A DNA stretch of 64,000 nt from Paenibacillus psychroresistens (lineage in GTDB: Bacteria > Bacillota > Bacilli > Paenibacillales > NBRC-103111): the NCBI RefSeq assembly GCF_009728935.1, contig NZ_CP034235.1, positions 4,378,001-4,442,000 on the forward strand, written 5' to 3'. Both the position numbers and the translations under genes were made by a program. The notes beneath the pieces were generated by a model, which worked only from the letters and a program-made list of their open reading frames with translations, did not search any database and was not told where the DNA came from. Position 1 is the first letter of the stretch. Each line of letters begins with the position of its first letter. Shown here piece by piece: positions 49,752-57,414 of the stretch.

Positions 49752-49871
49752 CTAAAGTAATTCTTCTGGGATGTCATATTCATGACAAAGCCAGTAACAA
49801 CCAGTTAGAGCTTGTTTTTTTGCAACAAAAGTCAATACATTGTTAGCCACTTTCGCAATAAACATTTTCAA
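49752..49871 (-). CDS. agrD: AgrD-type autoinducer peptide precursor
   Basis: The 39-residue frame reads MKMFIAKVANNVLTFVAKKQ, then ALTGCYWLC and HEYDIPEELL. It has the three AgrD parts: an amphipathic leader, a Cys-started five-residue ring (CYWLC), and an acidic tail with the conserved PEEL, comparable to DEVEVPKEL in S. aureus AgrD. AgrB would cut and cyclise it to a thiolactone. The TTG at 49871 is 9 bases after GGAGG, while the ATG at 49865 is 15 away. It starts 14 bases after agrB. Confidence 0.85.
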   Translation of the reverse strand: MKMFIAKVANNVLTFVAKKQALTGCYWLCHEYDIPEELL

Positions 49872-49885
49872 TTAGACGCGCCTCC

Positions 49886-50467
49886 TTACCATTTCATTCG
49901 ATTCAGTAAAACGGAAATAATAGGAACGGTGGTGATAGATTGCAGCAGAAATGCCATTGATAGTGTTGGAGATTCAATGAAGAAATTAGAGCTAACAATT
50001 AATATCGAGATCAATTTAAGAGCTGGATAAAATTTGACAGGTAATTTGCTTTTCTTGATTCCGTTTGGCGCATTCCAAGCTAACAACAATATTGAAACTG
50101 CATTTAACACATTAATATTATACCAATAACCAATAGGTAAGTATATGCAAATTAATACAATTAGAGCCGAAATAACGTTGCAAACATTTGCAGATTTTAT
50201 GTGCAATCCTCCGCTAAAATACCTTAATCCGCAAAAGCCAATTGTTGCAATAAATCCCTTTATAAAATCACCTGTAACTAAAGATATGATTGTAACTAAA
50301 GAGAACATGATTATAAGATTTAACATTGTGGAAATGCCCAAAACAAGAACGGGAATAGATGATGAATTAGGTGAATGTTTTTTAATAAACATCGCAAAAT
50401 TATTTGATATTATGTTTACTGGGTTTATTTGATTTAATAATTTTATTGTTACCACTCCCTTCCCCAA
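49886..50467 (-). CDS. agrB: AgrB, membrane peptidase that processes AgrD
   Basis: The 193-residue protein has five or six hydrophobic segments. The catalytic motif is LRYFSGGLHIKSANVC with His89 and Cys96, the same seven-residue spacing as His77/Cys84 of S. aureus AgrB. It matures and helps export the AgrD peptide. It overlaps the preceding membrane-protein gene; the start (TTG 50467 or GTG 50455) is uncertain. Confidence 0.9.
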   Translation of the reverse strand: MGKGVVTIKLLNQINPVNIISNNFAMFIKKHSPNSSSIPVLVLGISTMLNLIIMFSLVTIISLVTGDFIKGFIATIGFCGLRYFSGGLHIKSANVCNVISALIVLICIYLPIGYWYNINVLNAVSILLLAWNAPNGIKKSKLPVKFYPALKLISILIVSSNFFIESPTLSMAFLLQSITTVPIISVLLNRMKW

Positions 50468-51146
50468 CGAACCTGGAGTTGTAATCTGATCTATTTTTTA
50501 TAAAGGCTCTGTATAGAACATATATGATTACTAGAGTCATAGATATTATTAAATAGAAATCAATAGACGATGTAGTAAAAGAATTGGCGTAAATTTGAAA
50601 TAAAGAAACAACTAATATCAAGGCTGCCGCTAATATAAAGTTGTGTGGTTTTAATAACGTCTTGCCCGAATATCCAAGTCTAAGGAATACAAAACCAATG
50701 CGAAACTTCTTTAAAACATAAGCGATTAATAGGTACATTGAAGTGACTGCGAGATGTAAAATAGTATAATGCAAAGGATTGCTAATCATTTTGTCCATTG
50801 TGGAAATGTTTAGGGCGATAACTGCGTAAGTCGTTGCGCCATCCACTATTGCTACAAAGATTGTCCCGACCCCACAAAAGATTAAAGAGAATAAAAATGA
50901 GTACTTCCTAAGTATAATCATCATTACAATCCATATAGCAGTTTGAGCTACAAAGGAGTAAGGTGAATCGATCACAAATTTAAAATAGTAATTTGTAAAT
51001 CCTACTGACACAGCCAGGATGGCGATTTGTTTGTGTGCGTCAGCTAAATGTAAACTAAATATACTATAAACAAAGATCATCATTGCTGCAATAGTGATAA
51101 AAGTCATCAGTAACTTTATGTAAATGTCCATATTATTGATCAACAT
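50400..51146 (-). CDS. Multi-pass membrane protein, AgrC-sensor-like but without kinase domain
   Basis: The 248-residue protein has six or seven hydrophobic helices over residues 8-215, then a short basic tail of about 35 residues. This is the size and layout of an AgrC sensor domain, but no dimerisation-histidine or ATPase region follows. It overlaps the HTH gene upstream by 14 bases and agrB downstream by 68, so it is part of the agr operon. A peptide receptor, immunity protein or exporter are all possible. Confidence 0.65.
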   Translation of the reverse strand: MLINNMDIYIKLLMTFITIAAMMIFVYSIFSLHLADAHKQIAILAVSVGFTNYYFKFVIDSPYSFVAQTAIWIVMMIILRKYSFLFSLIFCGVGTIFVAIVDGATTYAVIALNISTMDKMISNPLHYTILHLAVTSMYLLIAYVLKKFRIGFVFLRLGYSGKTLLKPHNFILAAALILVVSLFQIYANSFTTSSIDFYLIISMTLVIIYVLYRAFIKNRSDYNSRFVGEGSGNNKIIKSNKPSKHNIK

Positions 51147-51339
51147 CCTTTTTATTTTTCTTCGAGGGGTTAACCTGACCCCTTTGTAACACCCATGTTT
51201 TGCCTATTAGCGTGGCATTGCATTTCCCCTCTCGTGATAGCCTTTTTACTTGAGCTTGGGATATCCCCCATAAATCAGCTGCTTCATCGGTCCCCATTAT
51301 CAACACTTTTAAATCAATGATTGATTCAGGTTCGCACAT
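51133..51339 (-). CDS. Small HTH DNA-binding protein, first gene of the agr operon
   Basis: The 68-residue protein has an HTH_17/MerR-like motif (GTDEAADLWGISQAQVKRLS, then REGKCNATLIGKTWVL) and a Lys-rich tail. The ATG is 7 bases after AGGGGG. In this place it may be the regulator that reads out the agr signal; the evidence is position only. Confidence 0.7.
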   Translation of the reverse strand: MCEPESIIDLKVLIMGTDEAADLWGISQAQVKRLSREGKCNATLIGKTWVLQRGQVNPSKKNKKDVDQ

Positions 51340-51381
51340 AATCTAACCCCCTAAAAGTGGTTGTAATATTCTGTTAATGTA

Positions 51382-51410
51382 ACAATATCACGCCCGATAA
51401 CGAGCGTCAA
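51382..51410 (-). promoter_or_regulatory. Promoter of the agr-type operon with an inverted repeat in the spacer
   Basis: On the minus strand TTGACG (51410-51405) and TATTGT (51387-51382) are 17 bases apart. The spacer holds CGCTCG...CGGGCG, a six-base inverted repeat with one mismatch, suited to a repressor site. Confidence 0.6.
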
Positions 51411-51472
51411 TATTTATTTATAGTAAATCTATTTTGTGAGATAATAGTCTATATTCGATAGGAGGTTATTTA

Positions 51473-52192
51473 ATGTTGGTCAATCATATATTAGTCGGAC
51501 TGGTATTAATCGGGATGCCAGTAACGGCAATTTTAGAATTCAAACGAATTAACAATGCTGTTGGGAGTTTTGTGAGAGAGAAGCTTTATTACAAAATATT
51601 TTTTCTATACTGGACGATAACTTTACTATTTATACTGTTTTCAAGTTTCGACAGCACGCTTAGCATCACGAGCATAAGTGAGAATTTAACCATTGTGCGA
51701 ATTGCCTTAATTGTATCTTTGGTCTACTTAACATTCGATCAATTTCTACCAATCGTTTTAATATTTTTCAGCAGAAAAATGCGCCAACTAACTGCGAAAA
51801 CCTTTAGTCTTGTGCCAATGCACCCAGTAACTTTTAGGGAGAAAAAGGTATTTTGGATAGTGCCAATTACTGTGGGAATCTGTGAGGAGATTATATTTCG
51901 CGGTTACCTCTTCCAATACTTTCAGGCATCGCCTTACGGCTTGAGCGCAGCTCTGAGCTTGCTACTCGTTTCCCTGCTATTTGGTATCGGACACTTCCAG
52001 CAAGGCATGTCTGGAATCATTATGACTATATTCCTAGGTCTGTTTCTTGGCTCGATTTACTTGCTGACAGGAAGCTTAATCCTGCCTATTCTGATTCACA
52101 TCATATTTGATGCAAAGATACTGTTTATCCCATGGGTTTTGCAGAGAAATCAAAAATCCGATGAGGAGATTGTTCTGCTTGATAAGATATGA
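51473..52192 (+). CDS. CPBP-family intramembrane metalloprotease (Abi)
   Basis: The 239-residue protein has seven or eight helices with the family motifs CEEIIFRGYLFQYF near residue 138 (EExxxR), LLFGIGHFQQG near 170 and ILIHIIFDAK near 205. CPBP proteins act as CAAX-type proteases or in bacteriocin immunity and peptide processing. It is divergent from the agr operon across a 133-bp gap and could serve it. AGGAGG precedes the ATG. Confidence 0.85.
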   Translation: MLVNHILVGLVLIGMPVTAILEFKRINNAVGSFVREKLYYKIFFLYWTITLLFILFSSFDSTLSITSISENLTIVRIALIVSLVYLTFDQFLPIVLIFFSRKMRQLTAKTFSLVPMHPVTFREKKVFWIVPITVGICEEIIFRGYLFQYFQASPYGLSAALSLLLVSLLFGIGHFQQGMSGIIMTIFLGLFLGSIYLLTGSLILPILIHIIFDAKILFIPWVLQRNQKSDEEIVLLDKI

Positions 52193-52269
52193 ATAACAAA
52201 AATGTAGTAAAATATACCCAGTTCTGTTAAGCTAATATTTGACAATTATTTCATTTCAAAGGGGATATT

Positions 52270-52878
52270 ATGAAAAAAGCTTATTTGCTTACATTATTAT
52301 TTGTAATTGCACTTGCTGGATGCACGGAAGCTAAAATTGAAAAGGTAGAAAAGCCCGCCGCTACCCAAGCGGCAGAAGTTGAAAAAACCGCCGAAGCTTC
52401 CGCTGCCCCTGCTACTCCCGATGCTGACAAAGCCGAAGCTCAGAAAGCGGCGCTAGCGAAGATGAAAGAACAACAAGAAGCGGACATTGCAGCTAAGACA
52501 TTTTCGATTGGTGACACAGTAAAGTTCAATGACTTAGAAATCACACTTAATGGGGTCAGGGGTAACAAAGGATCAGATTTCGATACGCCAGAAGAAGCCA
52601 TGTTTATAATTCTAGATTTAACCATCGAGAATAAAGGTACGGATTCAGCGGCAATTTCTACTTTGATGAGCATGGCATTAAATGATGCGGAATCCTTTAA
52701 ACTTGATGTGGCACTCTTCACTGATGTTAAAGGATCTTTAGATGGGGAATTGGCGGCTGGAAGAAAAGTTCGTGGCGAAGTAGCGTTTGATGCTCCTGAA
52801 TCTGCTTACTATGAATTTATTTATTCCGAACCATTTTCCAAAGGCCAAGCAATTTGGAAGTTTGGAATGAAAAAATAA
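52270..52878 (+). CDS. Lipoprotein with DUF4352-like domain
   Basis: The lipobox LAGC at residues 15-18 marks a lipid-anchored exported protein. An Ala/Glu/Pro-rich linker (25-75) leads to an Ig-like domain (FNDLEITLNGVRGNKGSDFD, then EEAMFIILDLTIENKGTDSA), as in DUF4352/telomeric-repeat-like lipoproteins. It could be a superinfection-exclusion or surface protein of the prophage. Confidence 0.78.
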   Translation: MKKAYLLTLLFVIALAGCTEAKIEKVEKPAATQAAEVEKTAEASAAPATPDADKAEAQKAALAKMKEQQEADIAAKTFSIGDTVKFNDLEITLNGVRGNKGSDFDTPEEAMFIILDLTIENKGTDSAAISTLMSMALNDAESFKLDVALFTDVKGSLDGELAAGRKVRGEVAFDAPESAYYEFIYSEPFSKGQAIWKFGMKK

Positions 52879-52893
52879 TTTATATTTTTCCAT

Positions 52894-52917
52894 TAAAGCC
52901 CTCAGGGGCTTTTTTTC
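52894..52917 (+). terminator. Terminator of the lipoprotein gene
   Basis: AAAGCCC and GGGCTTT pair closely, followed by a T run. Confidence 0.8.
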
Positions 52918-53217
52918 TTACCCATAAAATTTCTTACAAGTCTCAACGTCAATTACTTGGGTTATCTGGTTACCCATCGACAAATAATACCTCGTGTTCA
53001 AATGTTTAGTTTGGATAGTAAACTCCAGCATTCCTTCTGGAACGTCCTCTAATCGCTCGTAATGATCTCTCATGTTGTAAAATGCCAGAGCCCTCCACCA
53101 TCCCCAAACGCAACGCCACCAAGCTATTCTCTGCAATTCTGCCATTGATATATCCTTGTCCTCAGAATCCTTTGTGTATCGTATTAACAGTTCGTACAGT
53201 TCCATTGTAAAGCTCAT
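52918..53217 (-). CDS. Uncharacterised protein, 99 aa
   Basis: A soluble, Trp-rich protein (IAWWRCVWGWWRALAFYNMR near residue 31). The ATG follows GAGGTGATCGC. No family recognised; it follows Ku on the same strand. Confidence 0.5.
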   Translation of the reverse strand: MSFTMELYELLIRYTKDSEDKDISMAELQRIAWWRCVWGWWRALAFYNMRDHYERLEDVPEGMLEFTIQTKHLNTRYYLSMGNQITQVIDVETCKKFYG

Positions 53218-53270
53218 GCGATCACCTCATCCACATTATATGCGAACAAGTATTCTTATATCAAACAAAT

Positions 53271-54116
53271 TTAACCTGTTCCTTCTACAACAGCAGACTC
53301 TTTTTTCTTTCTGGTTGTTTTTCGTTTAGGTTTACCTACTTCATTTTTTGGCTTAAGGCTGCTCAGGCTTGCTTGCAGTGCAGACATTAAATCCAAGATA
53401 TTTGATTTTGCTTCAACTCTAGAAACGTGGAACTCTTCGCCATTTATTTTCTTTTGAATTAATGAGGTTAATTCCTCGCGATAATCATCTTGGTAATTAT
53501 TCGGATCAAATGGTTTTGACAAATGGTCGATCAACATATGTGCCATTTTCAATTCCATTTCACTAACTTCCATATTGAGTTTCAAATTTGGTACTTGTTG
53601 AACAGGTCTTATCTCATCCGGATAATAAATGGTTTCCATAACTAAGCAATGGTCAATAATTCTAAGTGCAGCTAGGCTGCTTTTCGAGCGAATAATCACC
53701 TTGCAAATACCTATTTTCCCCTTAGTTCTAATTGCCTCGTAAAGTAAATAATATGCTTTTGCGCTCGTATCGCCTGGGGATAAATAGTATGTTTTCTGAA
53801 AATAAACCGGATCTATTTCATGAAGATCAACGAAATCCAAAATTTTTATTTCTTTAGTATTTTCAGGTAGAATCTCTTCAATTTCGTCCTTATTAAAAAT
53901 CACAAACTTCCCGTTTTCATATTCGTAACCTTTCACAATATCTTCACCTGAAACTTCTTTTTCACAAGCTTTACAGGATTTTATATAAGAAAGGTTGGTG
54001 CCGCATTCTTTATGGATGTATTTCATTGTTATATCCTTATCCTCTATTGCCGAATGCATCTTCACGGGTATATGTACCAAACCAAATGATATAGCGCCCT
54101 TCCAAACTGTATGCAT
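53271..54116 (-). CDS. ku: Ku, non-homologous end-joining DNA end-binding protein
   Basis: The 281-residue protein is a typical bacterial Ku: MHTVWKGAISFGLVHIPVKM at the start, YIHKECGTNLSYIKSCKACE near 32, TYYLSPGDTSAKAYYLL near 110 and a Lys/Arg-rich tail (KPKRKTTRKKKES). It binds DNA ends for repair or circularisation. The ATG at 54116 follows GGAGGGTGAACATA. No LigD is adjacent, so it would use the host ligase. Confidence 0.93.
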   Translation of the reverse strand: MHTVWKGAISFGLVHIPVKMHSAIEDKDITMKYIHKECGTNLSYIKSCKACEKEVSGEDIVKGYEYENGKFVIFNKDEIEEILPENTKEIKILDFVDLHEIDPVYFQKTYYLSPGDTSAKAYYLLYEAIRTKGKIGICKVIIRSKSSLAALRIIDHCLVMETIYYPDEIRPVQQVPNLKLNMEVSEMELKMAHMLIDHLSKPFDPNNYQDDYREELTSLIQKKINGEEFHVSRVEAKSNILDLMSALQASLSSLKPKNEVGKPKRKTTRKKKESAVVEGTG

Positions 54117-54209
54117 TATGTTCACCCTCCTCAATCTATCTATCATTCATTCTTTCCCATGAAAATAGATTTATACTAAGGTGCGAGGCCGAAACGGAAT
54201 TGAACGCAA

Positions 54210-54238
54210 AAAAGCCCCCACTGACTAGGTGAGAGCTC
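54210..54238 (-). repeat. Terminator-like repeat, copy 1 (copy 2 at 54840-54869)
   Basis: AAAAAAGCCCCYRCTGAYTAGGYRAGAGCT occurs here and at 54840, in the same orientation. On the minus strand it folds into an imperfect hairpin followed by T, ending the lmo0937-like and 54914 genes respectively. A shared AATRTGAAGAATCAG lies at about 54245 and 54738. Confidence 0.55.
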
Positions 54239-54318
54239 ATAGGAATATGAAGAATCAGGGATGCTTATAGAAAAGAATTAAATCAAACAACTAATATTTA
54301 TAAGAGTTGGTAGTAAGT

Positions 54319-54465
54319 CTAACGACTACTTCTTCCCCTGATTAAGTTGAAGATCAGTGAAATCAATGCGATGACAAGCAGAATATGGATAAAATCACCT
54401 GCAATATGAAAAGAAAAACCTAAAAGCCACATGAGTAATACGATAACAAAAATTGCCCAAAGCAT
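54319..54465 (-). CDS. lmo0937-family small membrane protein
   Basis: An ATG at 54465 after GGAGG encodes 48 residues with two hydrophobic helices: MLWAIFVIVLLMWLLGFSF, then FIHILLVIALISLIFNLIRG. It matches the lmo0937-type family found in many Bacillales. Function unknown; possibly stress-related. Confidence 0.75.
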   Translation of the reverse strand: MLWAIFVIVLLMWLLGFSFHIAGDFIHILLVIALISLIFNLIRGRSSR

Positions 54466-54496
54466 AAGGACGCCTCCTTTTCAAATATTAGTTTAT

Positions 54497-54574
54497 TTAT
54501 CTCCTTCTACTGTAAAAGAATCCGCCGCCACCAAACACTAATATAACTACAATTATGATTAGTAATGTATTCAT
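54497..54574 (-). CDS. DUF3309-like 25-aa membrane peptide
   Basis: An ATG at 54574 after AAGGGGTG encodes MNTLLIIIVVILVFGGGGFF followed by YSRRR, like the DUF3309 small-protein family. It lies 31 bases before the lmo0937-like gene and is probably co-transcribed. Confidence 0.65.
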   Translation of the reverse strand: MNTLLIIIVVILVFGGGGFFYSRRR

Positions 54575-54913
54575 TATTAATCACCCCTTAAATCATATTT
54601 TACTACTATCTAATAATAAACATGTTAAGGGATATTGAAACATGTGGATGAACCTAATTGCTCGAATTATAAGCATAATATACATAAGTATCCAATGGAG
54701 CGAATGAGGGCTTGCCCGGTGAGTAAAGATGTGGGTAATGTGAAGAATCAGAATGCGGAGTTAATCGAAGAAGCTAAATAAACGAAAAAAGCCCCTATCC
54801 TGCAGCGATAAGGGCTTTATCTTTCTGTGGGAGAAGTAAAAAAGCCCCTGCTGATTAGGCAAGAGCTAAATATTAACGCAAGTCATTATTATATAAATTT
54901 GTAAAAAGTAAAC
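54575..54913. other. Intergenic region with a bidirectional-type terminator
   Basis: This AT-rich stretch holds the promoter region of the two small membrane genes. AAAGCCCCTATC/GATAAGGGCTTT forms a perfect 12-bp hairpin at 54787-54817 with a T-rich end, and the second terminator-like repeat lies at 54840-54869. A 25-codon plus-strand frame at about 54705-54780 ends before the hairpin but has only a marginal ribosome site. Confidence 0.6.
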
Positions 54914-55117
54914 TCACTTCTCATTTTTTAAATCTCGTGTTGGTTTTTCTTTTTTTTCATGTGTATATTCGGAAAAAACCTTACCTAATACCTTCTCAGT
55001 TAATGTTTTATCGTCATCCTTTTTCTTCAAAAATTTGTTGGTAGGTTGTTTATCTGAAGGAAGATTAAAGTAACCTCTTCCTTGTACTGATGTGACAAAA
55101 CTTGAACTTTGCACCAT
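54914..55117 (-). CDS. Small charged protein downstream of the Ntn-hydrolase-like gene
   Basis: A 67-residue, Lys-rich, probably disordered protein (KKKDDDKTLTEKVLGKVFSE). The ATG follows AAGGGGTG, 4 bases after the upstream stop, so it is likely a partner or accessory of that protein. No family recognised. Confidence 0.55.
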   Translation of the reverse strand: MVQSSSFVTSVQGRGYFNLPSDKQPTNKFLKKKDDDKTLTEKVLGKVFSEYTHEKKEKPTRDLKNEK

Positions 55118-55121
55118 AAAT

Positions 55122-56393
55122 TCACCCCTTAACTAGATTATTAAAATATTGTGAATTAAATTCCGGACTAAAATAGTGCTTTCGTTTAATCCAAATAAAT
55201 CCATCACCTTTTGATATAACTGCCACGTCTGTAGGTCCACCAACAGTTTCGGCTTGATTTGTGACCTTTCGTTTAATAGATGTTAAATTTACCAATGCCT
55301 CTGCCATTGCAGCTAATTCTTCTTTTGGAAAGGATGCAACCGTTTGTATAACAGGAATTAAATAATTTCTCCGTTTTAATTGTTGGAGAGATTGGGAAAA
55401 CTCTGTAAATAAATCGATACCTTTTTGTGTGATTTCGGCCTTTATTTGATCGTTATCTGAAGTAGCAACTAACTGATTTATTAATGACTCTACAAAGTCT
55501 GGATAAATATTTACAGTTTCGTGAAGAAATTGGTGAATCTCAGACTCAATTTTAGGATCCATTCCAGTCAAAAAAGAATGAACCATTTCTTGTTGAGCAA
55601 AAGGCACAATCTCGGCACTCTTACCGGCACCAATTTCAGAACTTTCTTCCTCAGCATATTTCATAATTCCATTAAAAATTCCTTCTATTCGATATCCATA
55701 AAGGGATGGGAATATGTCATCTTCCCCGAAACCAGCAATAACAATACCTGAGCGACCATCATTTTTGTAGTTTCTACAAACTAACGATCCAGCAATATAC
55801 ACCAAATTATCAATCATTTGCGGGGTGGTTTGAATATTTACATTGTCATTGAAAATTAATGCTATATACCCACTATAAGTTTGATTGAACCAAGTATTAA
55901 AACTGTCGTCAAACGTGTTTGCATAATCTAATGCATTGTATTCAAGAATCAGATCATTGGTTGCTGATAACATTTCAATCTGAACTTCTTGTTCTGTTGG
56001 CTCATGAGTAAACGTGTTGGCAATATACAGATTAAGATTTTTTAAAAACTCTTCTAGCCAAACTGAGAAGAAATTACCAACCATTTGTTTTTCTGACTCA
56101 GGTGAAGTAAATCGCGCATCGGTATTAATATAATCAAAAAAATGATCACAATATCCTTTTAGGGTAGGAAAAGCCTGATCTCCTAAATGTTTGCGATATA
56201 TTTTCACGACAGTTTCCCAAGGAACATTCATATAATGCGCATTACCATAAACCATTATACCTACAGGGTGTATTTTAGAAAGTGCAAAGAGTTTATCAGC
56301 TGAATTAAATATTTTATTTGACCCAACAGTAACTGCTGAATCTGCAGCCAAGGCAACTCCAAAGCGGTTTAAAACGGCTATTTCAGCTGTCAA
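55122..56393 (-). CDS. Large proteasome-like Ntn-hydrolase-fold protein
   Basis: After removal of the initiator residue the chain begins TAEIAVLNRFGVALAADSAV and continues TVGSNKIFNSADKLFAL. Aligned without gaps to proteasome beta subunits, Thr1, the acidic residue at 17 (Asp), Thr21, Lys33, Leu34 and Phe35 coincide. The remaining 340 residues are helical and unlike a proteasome. It may be a threonine peptidase or amidase. The start is a TTG with a weak ribosome site. The cellular role is unknown; it is a moron gene in the accessory island. Confidence 0.75.
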   Translation of the reverse strand: MTAEIAVLNRFGVALAADSAVTVGSNKIFNSADKLFALSKIHPVGIMVYGNAHYMNVPWETVVKIYRKHLGDQAFPTLKGYCDHFFDYINTDARFTSPESEKQMVGNFFSVWLEEFLKNLNLYIANTFTHEPTEQEVQIEMLSATNDLILEYNALDYANTFDDSFNTWFNQTYSGYIALIFNDNVNIQTTPQMIDNLVYIAGSLVCRNYKNDGRSGIVIAGFGEDDIFPSLYGYRIEGIFNGIMKYAEEESSEIGAGKSAEIVPFAQQEMVHSFLTGMDPKIESEIHQFLHETVNIYPDFVESLINQLVATSDNDQIKAEITQKGIDLFTEFSQSLQQLKRRNYLIPVIQTVASFPKEELAAMAEALVNLTSIKRKVTNQAETVGGPTDVAVISKGDGFIWIKRKHYFSPEFNSQYFNNLVKG

Positions 56394-56497
56394 ATTTATT
56401 CATCCATTCATATTGATATATTTTATAGTTATAATTCTAGAATTAATTTCTAAATCCTCCCAAACATCTGTTTGATTTTGGAAATATTTTGTCGAAA

Positions 56498-56534
56498 TAA
56501 AAAAAGCCCGCACCTGAGATAGCGTGAGGGCTTT
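56498..56534 (-). terminator. Terminator of the lysis operon
   Basis: On the minus strand AAAGCCCTCACGC pairs with GCGCGGGCTTT-like bases (AAAGCCC and GGGCTTT perfect), followed by a T run, just after the endolysin stop. Confidence 0.75.
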
Positions 56535-56537
56535 AGC

Positions 56538-57119
56538 TTATTGTAACGGTATACCGATTATTGTTCGAATAGCATTTGCTTGGCGATGCACTTCTGCCTT
56601 TTCCGCCTTATCCTTTGTTAGAGCGTAGAGCTTACCGAGTGAAGTGATTATTTTCATTCCCTCATCCTTAGACATTTCAGATTCCTCCTTCATGTATTTC
56701 TGCAAGTAAGCCGTTGGCTCTACGTTGCTTTCATAACCAAAACCAGAAGATTTTCCGTTCAGCCTAACTTCAAAGTGTAAATGAGATCCTGCTGAATGTC
56801 CTGTGTTGCCCTGTGTGCCAATCACTTGACCAGCCTTTACAATATCCCCGACCTTGACGGAAATGCTGCTTAGATGTGCGTAGAATTGAATAGCGCCATG
56901 ATCATCTAGCAATGCTACGACATTACCGAATCCTCCGAAACCTGAGCCAGTTACACCTTCCTTGGCGTGGACTACTTTACCTGGCATAAATGCTTTAAGA
57001 GGAGCTTTGTCAGCTAGCACAAGATCAATTCCGGTATGCATCTTTTGCGGGTATGGCGGGAATGGATCGGTACGCATTCCATAAGGGCTTGTTATTCGAT
57101 AACCTTCAAATGGATTCAT
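56538..57119 (-). CDS. Endolysin, M23 (LytM) peptidase
   Basis: The zinc peptidase motifs are MHTGIDLVLA (His28, Asp32) and GSHLHFEVRL near residue 117, with FYAHLSS between, as in M23 endopeptidases. It cuts peptidoglycan cross-links at lysis. It starts inside the end of the holin gene (ATGA overlap). Confidence 0.9.
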   Translation of the reverse strand: MNPFEGYRITSPYGMRTDPFPPYPQKMHTGIDLVLADKAPLKAFMPGKVVHAKEGVTGSGFGGFGNVVALLDDHGAIQFYAHLSSISVKVGDIVKAGQVIGTQGNTGHSAGSHLHFEVRLNGKSSGFGYESNVEPTAYLQKYMKEESEMSKDEGMKIITSLGKLYALTKDKAEKAEVHRQANAIRTIIGIPLQ

Positions 57120-57400
57120 TTTACACCGTCCTGAATATCTTCCTTTGCTCCCTTGATGCCTTTGATAAACTCATAGCCATAAACACTGACAGCCCCGCAC
57201 AAAATACCCTGAAGGATAATCTCTGGTTGTGGACCCATCATCCAAACGGCGAACCCAGTCGCAAATGAGGTGACAATAAAAACGATTGACCAATTGGGCA
57301 CAGCTGGCGTTTGTTTTAAAATGTAGCCAAGTACCCAACATGCAGCAACAACAATGAATAATTTTGGATCAATTAAATTTAATATTGCGGACCATTCCAT
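57116..57400 (-). CDS. Phage holin
   Basis: A 94-residue membrane protein with three hydrophobic segments (KLFIVVAACWVLGYIL, WSIVFIVTSFATGFAVWMMG, ILQGILCGAVSVYGYEFI) and a charged tail, the class I holin plan. It precedes the endolysin. Confidence 0.82.
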   Translation of the reverse strand: MEWSAILNLIDPKLFIVVAACWVLGYILKQTPAVPNWSIVFIVTSFATGFAVWMMGPQPEIILQGILCGAVSVYGYEFIKGIKGAKEDIQDGVK

Positions 57401-57414
57401 TTATAAAACCTCCA

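Noticed and set aside
54705..54780. 25-codon plus-strand peptide MRACPVSKDVGN...
   Set aside because: The ribosome site is too close to the ATG and part of the sequence is a repeated non-coding element; support is too weak.
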